From assembly GCA_900549015.1 (NCBI GenBank), contig URMH01000071.1:1-6546 (forward strand): DNA of 6,546 bases. The letters are read 5' to 3'. Position numbers and translations under genes: made by a program. Source of the DNA: an uncultured Blautia sp. (GTDB lineage Bacteria; Bacillota; Clostridia; Lachnospirales; Lachnospiraceae). Of the stretch, positions 1 to 6,102 are shown piece by piece. Numbering within the stretch: position 1 is the first letter of the stretch; every line of letters begins with the position of its first letter. Under the pieces are notes generated by a model that was not told where the DNA came from, ran no database searches, and saw nothing but the letters and a program-made list of their open reading frames with translations.

Positions 1-73
1 CTTTTGCTGCAACCTCCGTAATCGGAAGCGGAGTGTTTTCCTGTGCAATTTCAATATCACTTTTGAAGCCCAT
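1..73 (-). CDS. fhs: Formate-tetrahydrofolate ligase, N-terminal fragment (runs off left edge)
   Basis: Only the first 24 codons are present, reading MGFKSDIEIAQENTPLPITE then VAAK before the window ends. The SDIEIAQ opening followed by a P-I-x-E-x-A stretch is the typical start of formate-tetrahydrofolate ligase (10-formyl-THF synthetase), a cytoplasmic enzyme of roughly 550 residues that ligates formate to THF using ATP, the first THF-dependent step of the Wood-Ljungdahl methyl branch. The ATG at 71-73 is preceded by an AAAGGAGG ribosome binding site (82-89, minus strand) with an 8-nt spacer, which fixes the start. It lies 36 bp after the DUF3786 gene, on the same strand, and I see no promoter in the gap. 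The identification rests on a short N-terminus plus strong pathway context. The catalytic P-loop region lies outside the window. Confidence 0.85.
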   Translation of the reverse strand, partial: MGFKSDIEIAQENTPLPITEVAAK

Positions 74-109
74 AAAAATTGCCTCCTTTATTTATTCATC
101 TTATTTCCC

Positions 110-772
110 TTAAACGCATCTAGCAAATGCTTTTAAAGAACCGATAATCACGTCTCCCATAACAGCCATATCCTCGGCTGCAAAGGATACCGGGAAATTA
201 TCGGAAAAAAGAATCTGAGAAGAAGGCGGAAATTCCTCGTCTCCCTCCCATAAAATCATCTGAATCTGATAGCCCGGATAAATTTCCACCTCATATGCCA
301 CATCTCCAAAGGAAATTTCTTTCCCGTGAATGTGTTCCATGATCTTCCGGAAATCTCCTGTGCGCATTCCGTAAGTAAAAGCGAGACGTTTGATACAGCG
401 TCCGTCGAACTGACGAAGGTATACTTCTCCCCAGGGCATTTCTCTGTAAGTTTTATACTTTCCTGTACCTATGGAGACAGCTCCGTGAAGAAGGAAACGA
501 ATGGTCAGGATTTTCGCGTAAATCATCTCTTCCAGAGGATAATAGCCCATATCGTCTTCTTTGTGGCTCACTGTAAAATCCGGATAGGAAACAGAATACT
601 CTGTTCCCAGAAAGATAAGAGTAAACATCTTTTTTTCCTCATCATAAGGAATGGAAAGACGACCGGCAATCTCCTTCGGGTCTGCCGCCCTGTACTCTGC
701 CATATAATGTTCCCAGGGCATACGCTCCTTGCTGTCTTTTTCATAATTTAAGTCATTGATATTAAAAGCCAT
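110..772 (-). CDS. DUF3786-family protein of unknown function in the acs cluster
   Basis: A 220-residue protein that I assign to the DUF3786 family, whose biochemical role is not established. It looks soluble and cytoplasmic: no signal peptide and no membrane segment. Visible landmarks are an acidic/aromatic N-terminus with W20 and Y23, a G-R-C-I-K-R-L segment (124-130), an E-V-E-I-Y-P-G-Y-Q-I strand region (161-170), and a C-terminal S-S-Q-I-L-F-S-D-N-F-P block (184-194) followed by A-A-E-D-M-A (198-203). This last arrangement, a 'solvable' ILF-D then a few residues then AED, is what I recognise from DUF3786. Cysteines are only C126 and C219, so it does not look like an iron-sulfur protein. 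The start ATG (770-772) has an AGAGGT site at 778-783 with a 5-nt spacer. It begins only 10 bp after acsV, so it is almost certainly co-transcribed with it, and fhs follows 36 bp later. Position suggests a role in corrinoid-protein maturation, activation or folate/corrinoid chemistry. That is inference from context only. Confidence 0.8.
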   Translation of the reverse strand: MAFNINDLNYEKDSKERMPWEHYMAEYRAADPKEIAGRLSIPYDEEKKMFTLIFLGTEYSVSYPDFTVSHKEDDMGYYPLEEMIYAKILTIRFLLHGAVSIGTGKYKTYREMPWGEVYLRQFDGRCIKRLAFTYGMRTGDFRKIMEHIHGKEISFGDVAYEVEIYPGYQIQMILWEGDEEFPPSSQILFSDNFPVSFAAEDMAVMGDVIIGSLKAFARCV

Positions 773-782
773 GTCGTACCTC

Positions 783-2723
783 TTATTTATTTTCCATTGC
801 TTCTGTCACAGAAGGGAACATATTTGTATCTGTATGAGGAATAAAGCAGGCTCCTACAAACTCGTCCATATATGTAGGCACTGTGGAAAGTTCCATATAA
901 GTCATGTTGGATGCAAGCTCATACGTCTTTTTCTCCGCCTCTGTGGAAAGAAGCATCAGATAAGAGCCCGTAAGAGAAGAATTTCCGATATAATGGAATT
1001 TCTCCAGCGGAATATCCGGGAACATTCCGATATTTACCGCATTTCTCATATTAATTCCGCTTCCAATTCCGCCGGCTACATACACATCATCAATCATGGA
1101 AATGTCGAAATCGAGGGAACTTAACATGGTACGGATCGCAGAGAAGATCGCGCCTTTGGCACGGATAAAGTTATCAATATCCACCTCTGTGATCTCCACG
1201 TCTTTTACAGAACCAGCCTCTTCTTCAAAAGCAAGAACGTAACTTCCCATTCCATACTGATCGTGACGGACACGCTTTCCTTCTCTGACAAATTTTCCCT
1301 TAGGATTGATGATTCCGCACATAAACAGCTCGCTGATCACATCGATAATACCGGAACCGCAAAGACCAATCGGTTTTGTTCCGGGCTCGCCTACTACCTG
1401 ATAAGAAGGCTCCATTGTTTCTTTGTCAATGGTGCAGGCTTCTATTGCTCCGTCTGTAGCACGCATACCGCAGCTGATGTCTCCGCCTTCAAAGGCAGGG
1501 CCTGCAGAGCATGCACAGCTCATCATAAAATCAGAATTTCCAAATACAAGCTCTCCATTTGTTCCAAGGTCAATAAAGAGAGAAAATTCCGGTCTGTTCC
1601 ATATCATGCTGACAAGAGTTCCCGCTGTAATATCACCGCCTACATAGCTTCCGATATTCGGAGCAATGATAATGTGAGCATCTTTGTTAATGTCAATTCC
1701 CAAATCTGACGCAAACAGAGAATTTGTCTTAAAGAACGCCGGTATGTATGGTTCCATACGAAGGGGATCTGCATTGATTCCTGAAAATAAATGATTCATT
1801 GTAGTATTGGCAGCCACACACATTCTGTAAACCTGACTTTTTGGAAGTTTTGCGCTTCTGCACATTTCACTGATGATCGGATTGATCGTCTCTTTTATCA
1901 CTGCGTCCTGAAGTTTTTTCTTTCCACCCGGTTTCTGAGATTCTATAATACGATTGATTACATCAGCCCCATAACGAATCTGTCCGTTTCCTGCAGAACC
2001 TTTTGCAAGAATTTCCCCTGTCTCCATATTCATAAGAACAGCAGAAACTGTTGTTGTTCCAATATCAATGGCAATTCCGCCAATTACCACTTCTTCCTCG
2101 ATTCCGAATATATCATAAACAAACATATCATCCGGAGTAGTGCGGATTACACATTTTACTTTAAAATGGTTTTCTCTTAACACATCAGGAAGTTTTTGAA
2201 GTACCGTATAGGGAATCCGCACACGTTTCAGATTCATATATTTTTTCAGAGCTCTGCTTAAGCGCTCATTATCCGGCATTGTGTTATCAAGAGAAGGTTC
2301 GTCCATCTCTACTTCCACAACATCCAGGCTGTTCCGCAATTCAATTCCTGTATCTTCTACCTCTTTTTTTGCATTTTCAAAAATGGCGATTTCCTCTTCT
2401 GAACTTAAATCCGCGACCTTCATCCGACTCTTGTAAGCTGAAGAAATATCAGGTACCATAACCTCCACATCGGCACTCACATGACTTACGCATGCCAGTC
2501 TCCAGCCCTGCTGAAATTCTTCATCTGTTATATGAAGTGTTTTCTTTGAATCCAGTTCTCCGCTTTTTAACTGCACCCGGCATTTTCCACAGGAAGCATT
2601 TCCTGAACAGGGCGCATCGATTGCTACGTTTGCCCCTCTTGCTACTTCCAGCAGATTATCTCCTGCATTGGCAAATACTTCTACTGCACTGCCGTCTTCG
2701 AATGCAAATGTTACCTTAAACAT
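783..2723 (-). CDS. acsV: Reductive activator of corrinoid iron-sulfur protein (RACo-type, AcsV)
   Basis: A 646-residue cytoplasmic protein that uses ATP hydrolysis to drive the uphill reduction of inactive cob(II)amide CFeSP (AcsCD) back to cob(I)amide. An N-terminal plant-type [2Fe-2S] ferredoxin domain spans about 1-95, with ligands C39, C45, C48 and C78 (C-x5-C-x2-C ... C). A linker/middle region follows (about 96-210). Then comes a DUF4445/ASKHA-type ATPase domain with phosphate-1 motif A-I-D-I-G-T-T-T (218-225), a second D-L-G-T-N-G-E-L motif (385-392), and V-A-G-G-I-G-S-G (549-556). The length matches the RACo family. An in-frame ATG 22 codons upstream (2787-2789) exists, but its extension would be translated from the terminator hairpin, whereas the chosen ATG has a proper AAAGGTGG site 7 nt upstream and gives the normal ferredoxin start. 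It follows acsE by 90 bp with an intrinsic terminator in between, so expression is probably by read-through. That fits a catalytic activator needed in less than stoichiometric amount. Confidence 0.95.
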   Translation of the reverse strand: MFKVTFAFEDGSAVEVFANAGDNLLEVARGANVAIDAPCSGNASCGKCRVQLKSGELDSKKTLHITDEEFQQGWRLACVSHVSADVEVMVPDISSAYKSRMKVADLSSEEEIAIFENAKKEVEDTGIELRNSLDVVEVEMDEPSLDNTMPDNERLSRALKKYMNLKRVRIPYTVLQKLPDVLRENHFKVKCVIRTTPDDMFVYDIFGIEEEVVIGGIAIDIGTTTVSAVLMNMETGEILAKGSAGNGQIRYGADVINRIIESQKPGGKKKLQDAVIKETINPIISEMCRSAKLPKSQVYRMCVAANTTMNHLFSGINADPLRMEPYIPAFFKTNSLFASDLGIDINKDAHIIIAPNIGSYVGGDITAGTLVSMIWNRPEFSLFIDLGTNGELVFGNSDFMMSCACSAGPAFEGGDISCGMRATDGAIEACTIDKETMEPSYQVVGEPGTKPIGLCGSGIIDVISELFMCGIINPKGKFVREGKRVRHDQYGMGSYVLAFEEEAGSVKDVEITEVDIDNFIRAKGAIFSAIRTMLSSLDFDISMIDDVYVAGGIGSGINMRNAVNIGMFPDIPLEKFHYIGNSSLTGSYLMLLSTEAEKKTYELASNMTYMELSTVPTYMDEFVGACFIPHTDTNMFPSVTEAMENK

Positions 2724-2730
2724 TGGGTAA

Positions 2731-2738
2731 CCACCTTT
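2731..2738 (-). promoter_or_regulatory. Ribosome binding site of acsV (decides the start)
   Basis: AAAGGTGG on the minus strand, 7 nt before the ATG at 2721-2723. The competing upstream ATG at 2787-2789 has only GTACCTGAG-like sequence after it and acsE's tail before it, with no purine-rich Shine-Dalgarno at proper distance. This site therefore argues for the shorter, 646-residue AcsV. Confidence 0.85.
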
Positions 2739-2748
2739 CTTATATCTT

Positions 2749-2778
2749 AAAAAAGGCCGGAGGCCGAAGCCTCCAGCC
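2749..2778 (-). terminator. Intrinsic terminator/attenuator between acsE and acsV
   Basis: Read on the minus strand, GGCTGGAGGC (2778-2769) pairs with GCCTCCGGCC (2764-2755) in a 10-bp stem with one G-U wobble. The loop is TTCG closed by C-G, the exceptionally stable cUUCGg tetraloop, and six T's follow (2754-2749). This is a textbook Rho-independent terminator. It starts 35 nt after the acsE stop, too far for a terminating ribosome to mask it. It ends 25 nt before the acsV start, leaving no room for a promoter downstream. Because acsV, the DUF3786 gene and fhs continue in the same direction, it most likely acts as a partial terminator lowering downstream expression. It could also be a 3'-end stabiliser of the acsDCE mRNA. 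The hairpin itself is certain; its efficiency is not. Confidence 0.92.
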
Positions 2779-2813
2779 CTCAGGTACATGCCATATTCTT
2801 ATGAATCTGACTA

Positions 2814-3599
2814 TTAGATTTCCAGATAGGAATCTGCGTACAGAGTGTTGTTTTTGAATACGTCACAGGATTTGATTGTTTCCATAAGACGTAAATCGTT
2901 AGGATTTACAATAGCGGAAGTCAATCCCTGCATCATAGCCATTGCTACAAGAGCAGAGTCCATAATCGGACGGATATGTTTCGGCATACCGTTGCTGTTA
3001 TTGGAAAGTCCGCCTGTAGAATTCAGTCCCATATCGGAGAACATTTTAATTGCCTCCAGAACTTCCATCTGTTTTTCCTGCATTCCTTTTACAACGAGGA
3101 ATAACGGGTCAAACCACAGATCCTGTGGATCCATACCAAGCATCATACCTCTTTCCAGCATGTTCTGGCAGTGCATCATACGCTCATCGTTGTCAGAAGC
3201 AACCATACCAGAAGAGCAAAGTGCGATAACGATAGCATCGTTTGCTGCTGCAAGGTCGATGTTTGCAATTCTGTCACCTGCATCTGCAGAGTTTACGATC
3301 GGTTTTCCTTTTGCTCTGTTATATACAGAAATACCAGCCTCGATTGCTTTCATGTTTGTTGTATCCAGTGCAAGCGGAACGTTATCGAACTCGGACTGAA
3401 GAAGCTGTACAGCCCATTTCATAAGTTCTTCACCATCGTTCTCAGCTGGTCCGATGTTTACATCAAGATAAGTAGCTCCAGCATCAAGCTGCTGTTTTGC
3501 TCTCTTGATAATCGGCTCCGGATCTCTTTCTGTAAACGCTTTGTTTACTGCCGGAGCTGTTGTGGAAAGTCTTTCTCCGATTGTTACAAATTTTGCCAT
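2814..3599 (-). CDS. acsE: 5-methyltetrahydrofolate:corrinoid/iron-sulfur protein methyltransferase
   Basis: A 261-residue TIM-barrel protein of the pterin-binding/MeTr family, almost exactly the length of the Moorella enzyme. It transfers the methyl group of methyl-THF to the cob(I)amide of CFeSP, joining the methyl branch to acetyl-CoA synthesis in the cytoplasm. The expected barrel motifs are present in order: L-D-V-N-I-G-P (45-51), A-L-D-T-T-N with D79 (77-82), V-N-S-A with N103 (102-105), F-D-P with D164 (163-165), and G-G-L-S-N-N-S-N-G (196-204). In the last motif the asparagine at about 200 corresponds to the residue that in characterised MeTr assists protonation of the pterin N5. The start has an AAAGGAGA site (3608-3615) with an 8-nt spacer. 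It lies 36 bp after acsC and is presumably in the same transcript. A terminator follows the stop codon. No missing key residue was noticed. Confidence 0.96.
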   Translation of the reverse strand: MAKFVTIGERLSTTAPAVNKAFTERDPEPIIKRAKQQLDAGATYLDVNIGPAENDGEELMKWAVQLLQSEFDNVPLALDTTNMKAIEAGISVYNRAKGKPIVNSADAGDRIANIDLAAANDAIVIALCSSGMVASDNDERMMHCQNMLERGMMLGMDPQDLWFDPLFLVVKGMQEKQMEVLEAIKMFSDMGLNSTGGLSNNSNGMPKHIRPIMDSALVAMAMMQGLTSAIVNPNDLRLMETIKSCDVFKNNTLYADSYLEI

Positions 3600-3635
3600 C
3601 CCTGTATTCTCCTTTAATTAAATAATTAAATTTTC

Positions 3636-4979
3636 TTACTGCATATCTTTTAAGAATTTTACAAGCTGTACTGCTTCTCTTGGTCCTACAATAATCTCCC
3701 AGCCTGGAAGTTTTGCTTCAAGATCACCTTTAAGAACAGCAACTTTACCCGGAATTACAAGTCTTCTGCATTTTACCTTTGGCTCAACCTGCTCCTGGAT
3801 GAATTTTGCAATGCTGTTTCCGGAGAATTTACCAGCAGCCCAGGAAGTAAGAACAGAAAGTCCGCCTGCATCGTTGATTACAAGGTTAAGCGGAACACCG
3901 GAACGCTCCAGCTCACCGGATACTACGAAGTATGTCAGAGCGAAGTCAACTGTTGTTACAACGAGAGAGTTCTCATCTGCTCCGTTTAATGGGTAGATGC
4001 CCGGTTCAACTTTCATTGGCTTCTGCGGATCTGTAAATACGTTCTGACGAAGTCCATATAACGGAAGTGCCTCAGCGTATGTAATCTGTTCCATAACGAT
4101 GATAGAACCATATTTCATTGTAAATACTGCTGCAAGAGCTGCCTGAAGATGTGCATCTCCTTTTGCAACTTTCACTGTATTTACGATGGACGGATAACCA
4201 AATGTTCTGTCCTGATCTTTTAATGCTGCACGGCGAACCTGAACTGCATTAGCAAATGTTTCTTTAATATCAGCTCCTGTTACGTCCAGTACAAGATTTT
4301 TGTTTCCAAGTTTTTCAAGTGCTGCTGTTGTATCATAAAGCTCGTTTAAATCTTTTCCGGATACACCAAGAACAACTCCTGCCTCTGTTGCAACTGCATT
4401 CATTGCTTCATAGTTGGAAGCGTTTGCACCATTTAATACAGGTTTTGTATCTTTGCATACTTCAAGTGCCGCTTTTGCGATTTCAACATCTGTACAGCCA
4501 AGAACCAGAGTTCTGCCAAGACCTGCTGCTTTTTTTACAAGCTCTGTGTATTTTGCAGCATCTGCGCCTTCACCGCAGTTTACGTATACAAGCTCTGCAT
4601 ACATTCTCTCACCGATACGATCGTAATCAACCTTCGGGATTTCTGCAAGTTTTGCTTCTACTGCTGCATCATCCATATCTGTGCAGAGAGAAACTGCATA
4701 TCTCGGTTTGCTTACAAATGTTTTCTCATGTCTGAATAATACAGTCTCTCCGCCAAGAGTAAACTCTTCTTCACCAGCTCCGATTTTGATTGTCTTCATT
4801 GGCGGTGCTGTTGCCTCGGAAAGAGATGCAAGTGCATCTTCAGACATATGCGGACATGCAGAAATGTCCATAGCGCCCTGTGCAACTTTCATAGAGAAAG
4901 CCATACATGTCGGGCATCCACATTCCTTACAGTTTTTCTTTGGTGTTAATTTAAAAATCTGAATACCATTCAGTGCCAT
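3636..4979 (-). CDS. acsC: Corrinoid/iron-sulfur protein large subunit (CFeSP gamma-type, AcsC)
   Basis: A 447-residue protein, the usual length for AcsC. It carries the corrinoid that accepts the methyl group from AcsE and donates it to cluster A of acetyl-CoA synthase. The N-terminal domain (about 1-57) binds a [4Fe-4S] cluster through C17, C20, C25 and C42 in the N-C-K-E-C-G-C-P-T-C context. The middle TIM-barrel domain runs from about 90 to 315 and ends at R-Q-N-V-F-T-D-P-Q (311-319). The C-terminal corrinoid-binding Rossmann-like domain follows (about 325-447), including N-D-A-G-G-L-S-V-L (369-377) and a closing G-P-R-E-A-V (432-437). An additional cysteine, C22, sits inside the cluster loop. 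The start ATG has an AGGAGGA site at 4987-4993 (7-nt spacer). It lies 20 bp after acsD, so the two heterodimer subunits are translated from one message. AcsV acts on this subunit's cobalt and AcsE methylates it. Confidence 0.97.
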   Translation of the reverse strand: MALNGIQIFKLTPKKNCKECGCPTCMAFSMKVAQGAMDISACPHMSEDALASLSEATAPPMKTIKIGAGEEEFTLGGETVLFRHEKTFVSKPRYAVSLCTDMDDAAVEAKLAEIPKVDYDRIGERMYAELVYVNCGEGADAAKYTELVKKAAGLGRTLVLGCTDVEIAKAALEVCKDTKPVLNGANASNYEAMNAVATEAGVVLGVSGKDLNELYDTTAALEKLGNKNLVLDVTGADIKETFANAVQVRRAALKDQDRTFGYPSIVNTVKVAKGDAHLQAALAAVFTMKYGSIIVMEQITYAEALPLYGLRQNVFTDPQKPMKVEPGIYPLNGADENSLVVTTVDFALTYFVVSGELERSGVPLNLVINDAGGLSVLTSWAAGKFSGNSIAKFIQEQVEPKVKCRRLVIPGKVAVLKGDLEAKLPGWEIIVGPREAVQLVKFLKDMQ

Positions 4980-4999
4980 ATCTTCTTCCTCCTATTCAA

Positions 5000-5941
5000 T
5001 TACGCAAGTGCTTTGATCATTTTGGAAATTGTTGCAACAGACTGAGGATGTCTCAGAATAACTGCATCAGAACCAGCTGCAAGGTCTGCTGCTGCTGTCA
5101 TAACTTCCATGTTGATTCCACGCTCGTCCTGTGAGCCCCACTCAGGCATATCAGCTTCAGAAGCCATAGCTTCTTTTACGCCCCATGTCTCAGCGGATAC
5201 AGGTGTAATGATAGGCATCTGCAGCATGTTATCATTCTGAGATAAAGCTGCACCTTTGATACGGTCCATAGTAGATACAACATATTCATAGCCATAGCCT
5301 ACTGCTGCACTACCGATATTCATAACGATTTTTTCCGGATTTACGCCTAACTGAGTTGTTACAACGTTTAACTGTTTTGCAAGGTTGATGTCTACTGCAG
5401 ATTCTGCACCAACAATCTGGTCATAGGCAAGACCTGCTGCTGCACCGATTGCTTTGTAGTTTTCTTCTTTTTCGGAAAGGATAAGAACGTTTCGTCCCTG
5501 AAGAACTTCTGCAACCTTAGGAAGCAGTTCCGCGTCTTTTTCAACGTTCTTGCATCCTTCTACTACTAACGGGCAGTCAACTGCTTCTGCAACTTCTTTT
5601 ACCACTGCGATTAATTCGTCAATAGATTTGTTCTCACCATTCGGGTCTCCGCCTTCCAGAATCAGTGCAACAAAATCAGCTCCTTCCATAGCTGCTGCTT
5701 TTTTTGCAATTTCAGCCATAGTAGAAGCTCCGTCATAGTAAGCTTTAATTCCCTCAGATACTCCTTCAAGGCCCATATCAGAAATTTCTACACCAATCTT
5801 AGGTGTGTTTTCTGATGGTGCATCAAAAGTATAAAATGGGAATGTGCTGTCTCCGCCGATAGTAACGGTCTTGTCTCCGCTTCCGATTGTGACTGCATTA
5901 ATCTTTGCATTAAATTTTTGTGGTTTCTGATTAAACGGCAT
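5000..5941 (-). CDS. acsD: Corrinoid/iron-sulfur protein small subunit (AcsD)
   Basis: A 313-residue TIM-barrel protein of the CdhD/AcsD family, the small partner of AcsC in the CFeSP heterodimer. It caps the corrinoid and forms part of the docking surface. Supporting segments are an N-terminal F-P-F-Y (34-37), I-L-E-G-G-D-P-N (94-101), Y-G-Y-E-Y-V-V-S-T-M-D-R-I-K (216-229), P-I-I-T-P-V-S-A-E-T-W (243-253), W-G-S-Q-D-E-R-G (268-275) and I-L-R-H-P-Q-S-V (295-302). Length is normal for the family, and it has no iron-sulfur cysteine cluster, as expected. The ATG has an AAAGGAGG site (5952-5959) with a rather long 10-nt spacer. It is the first gene behind the predicted sigma-A promoter in the acsB-acsD gap and is followed 20 bp later by acsC. 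High expression is expected from the consensus promoter. Confidence 0.96.
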   Translation of the reverse strand: MPFNQKPQKFNAKINAVTIGSGDKTVTIGGDSTFPFYTFDAPSENTPKIGVEISDMGLEGVSEGIKAYYDGASTMAEIAKKAAAMEGADFVALILEGGDPNGENKSIDELIAVVKEVAEAVDCPLVVEGCKNVEKDAELLPKVAEVLQGRNVLILSEKEENYKAIGAAAGLAYDQIVGAESAVDINLAKQLNVVTTQLGVNPEKIVMNIGSAAVGYGYEYVVSTMDRIKGAALSQNDNMLQMPIITPVSAETWGVKEAMASEADMPEWGSQDERGINMEVMTAAADLAAGSDAVILRHPQSVATISKMIKALA

Positions 5942-5974
5942 TTCGCGTTAGCCTCCTTTAATTTTTATTATGCA

Positions 5975-5996
5975 GGCATACCACGCCTGGTATGCC
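5975..5996 (-). repeat. Perfect 9-bp hairpin in the predicted acsD 5' UTR
   Basis: GGCATACCA and TGGTATGCC form a perfect 9-bp inverted repeat around a 4-nt loop (GGCG in the minus-strand transcript). It lies about 10 nt after the predicted transcription start and 33 nt before the acsD start codon. It is followed by TGCATAATAAAAATT, not by T's, so it is not an intrinsic terminator. It could be a 5' stabilising stem, an RNA-binding-protein site, or a DNA operator just downstream of the promoter. Confidence 0.75.
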
Positions 5997-6012
5997 CACA
6001 ATATCCGACATT

Positions 6013-6042
6013 ATTATACTACAATATCCCTTGAATTGACAA
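6013..6042 (-). promoter_or_regulatory. Sigma-A promoter for acsDCE
   Basis: On the minus strand, TTGTCA (6042-6037; five of six matches to TTGACA) is separated by 18 nt from a perfect TATAAT (6018-6013). Transcription should start near 6006, giving an untranslated leader of about 65 nt before acsD. It is the only near-consensus promoter I see in the intergenic regions. It implies that acsDCE can be transcribed independently of acsB. Confidence 0.82.
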
Positions 6043-6050
6043 GGATAATT
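6023..6050. promoter_or_regulatory. Imperfect dyad overlapping the -35 box (possible operator)
   Basis: On the plus strand, arms AATATCCCTTG (6023-6033) and CAAGGATAATT (6040-6050) are inverted repeats matching at 8 of 11 positions around a 6-bp centre. The -35 hexamer lies across the centre and one arm, a position where a bound protein would block RNA polymerase. No regulator gene is in the window, so the binding protein is unknown. Chance symmetry in AT-rich DNA is possible. Confidence 0.4.
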
Positions 6051-6063
6051 CCTGTTTTCACAG

Positions 6064-6100
6064 CTAAAGTTCAATGTGCTGACTGACAAACAAACTTTAG
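6064..6100 (-). repeat. Inverted repeat after the acsB stop codon
   Basis: CTAAAGTT and AACTTTAG form a perfect 8-bp inverted repeat separated by 21 nt, beginning 2 nt after the acsB TAA. It could form a weak hairpin at the acsB mRNA 3' end, but no T-run follows, so it is not a classical terminator. Only about 14 nt separate it from the dyad at the acsD promoter. Confidence 0.5.
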
Positions 6101-6102
6101 AT

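Noticed and set aside
180..260. Possible internal promoter for fhs (GATAAT on the minus strand, 203-198)
   Set aside because: No recognisable -35 hexamer lies 15-19 nt upstream, so it is not supportable from sequence alone.
326..751. Plus-strand open frame opposite the DUF3786 gene, and similar plus-strand frames elsewhere (for example 2845-3399, 3171-3617, 4319-4735)
   Set aside because: All lie antisense to well-supported genes, have low-complexity or Leu/Ser/Cys/His-rich translations, and show no family resemblance. They are shadows of the real coding frames.
2779..2813. Possible promoter for acsV in the acsE tail (TAGTCA ... TATGGC)
   Set aside because: Both boxes match the consensus poorly, and any transcript would still have to pass the terminator at 2749-2778 before reaching acsV.
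3613..3630. AT-only inverted repeat (TTTAATTA-AA-TAATTAAA) in the acsC-acsE gap, touching the acsE ribosome binding site
   Set aside because: The symmetry is perfect, but it is made only of A and T with a 2-bp centre, so an RNA hairpin would be very weak. Such repeats arise easily by chance in AT-rich gaps.
5942..6006. Possible cobalamin (B12) riboswitch upstream of acsD, attractive because the products use a corrinoid
   Set aside because: The predicted leader is only about 65 nt with a single hairpin. A cobalamin riboswitch needs a far longer multi-helix aptamer and its conserved B12-box, neither of which is seen.
6048..6064. CTGT-GAAA-ACAG mini-hairpin between the acsB repeat and the acsD promoter
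   Set aside because: It is only 4 bp of stem. The GAAA loop is tidy, but the structure is too short to support as a functional element.
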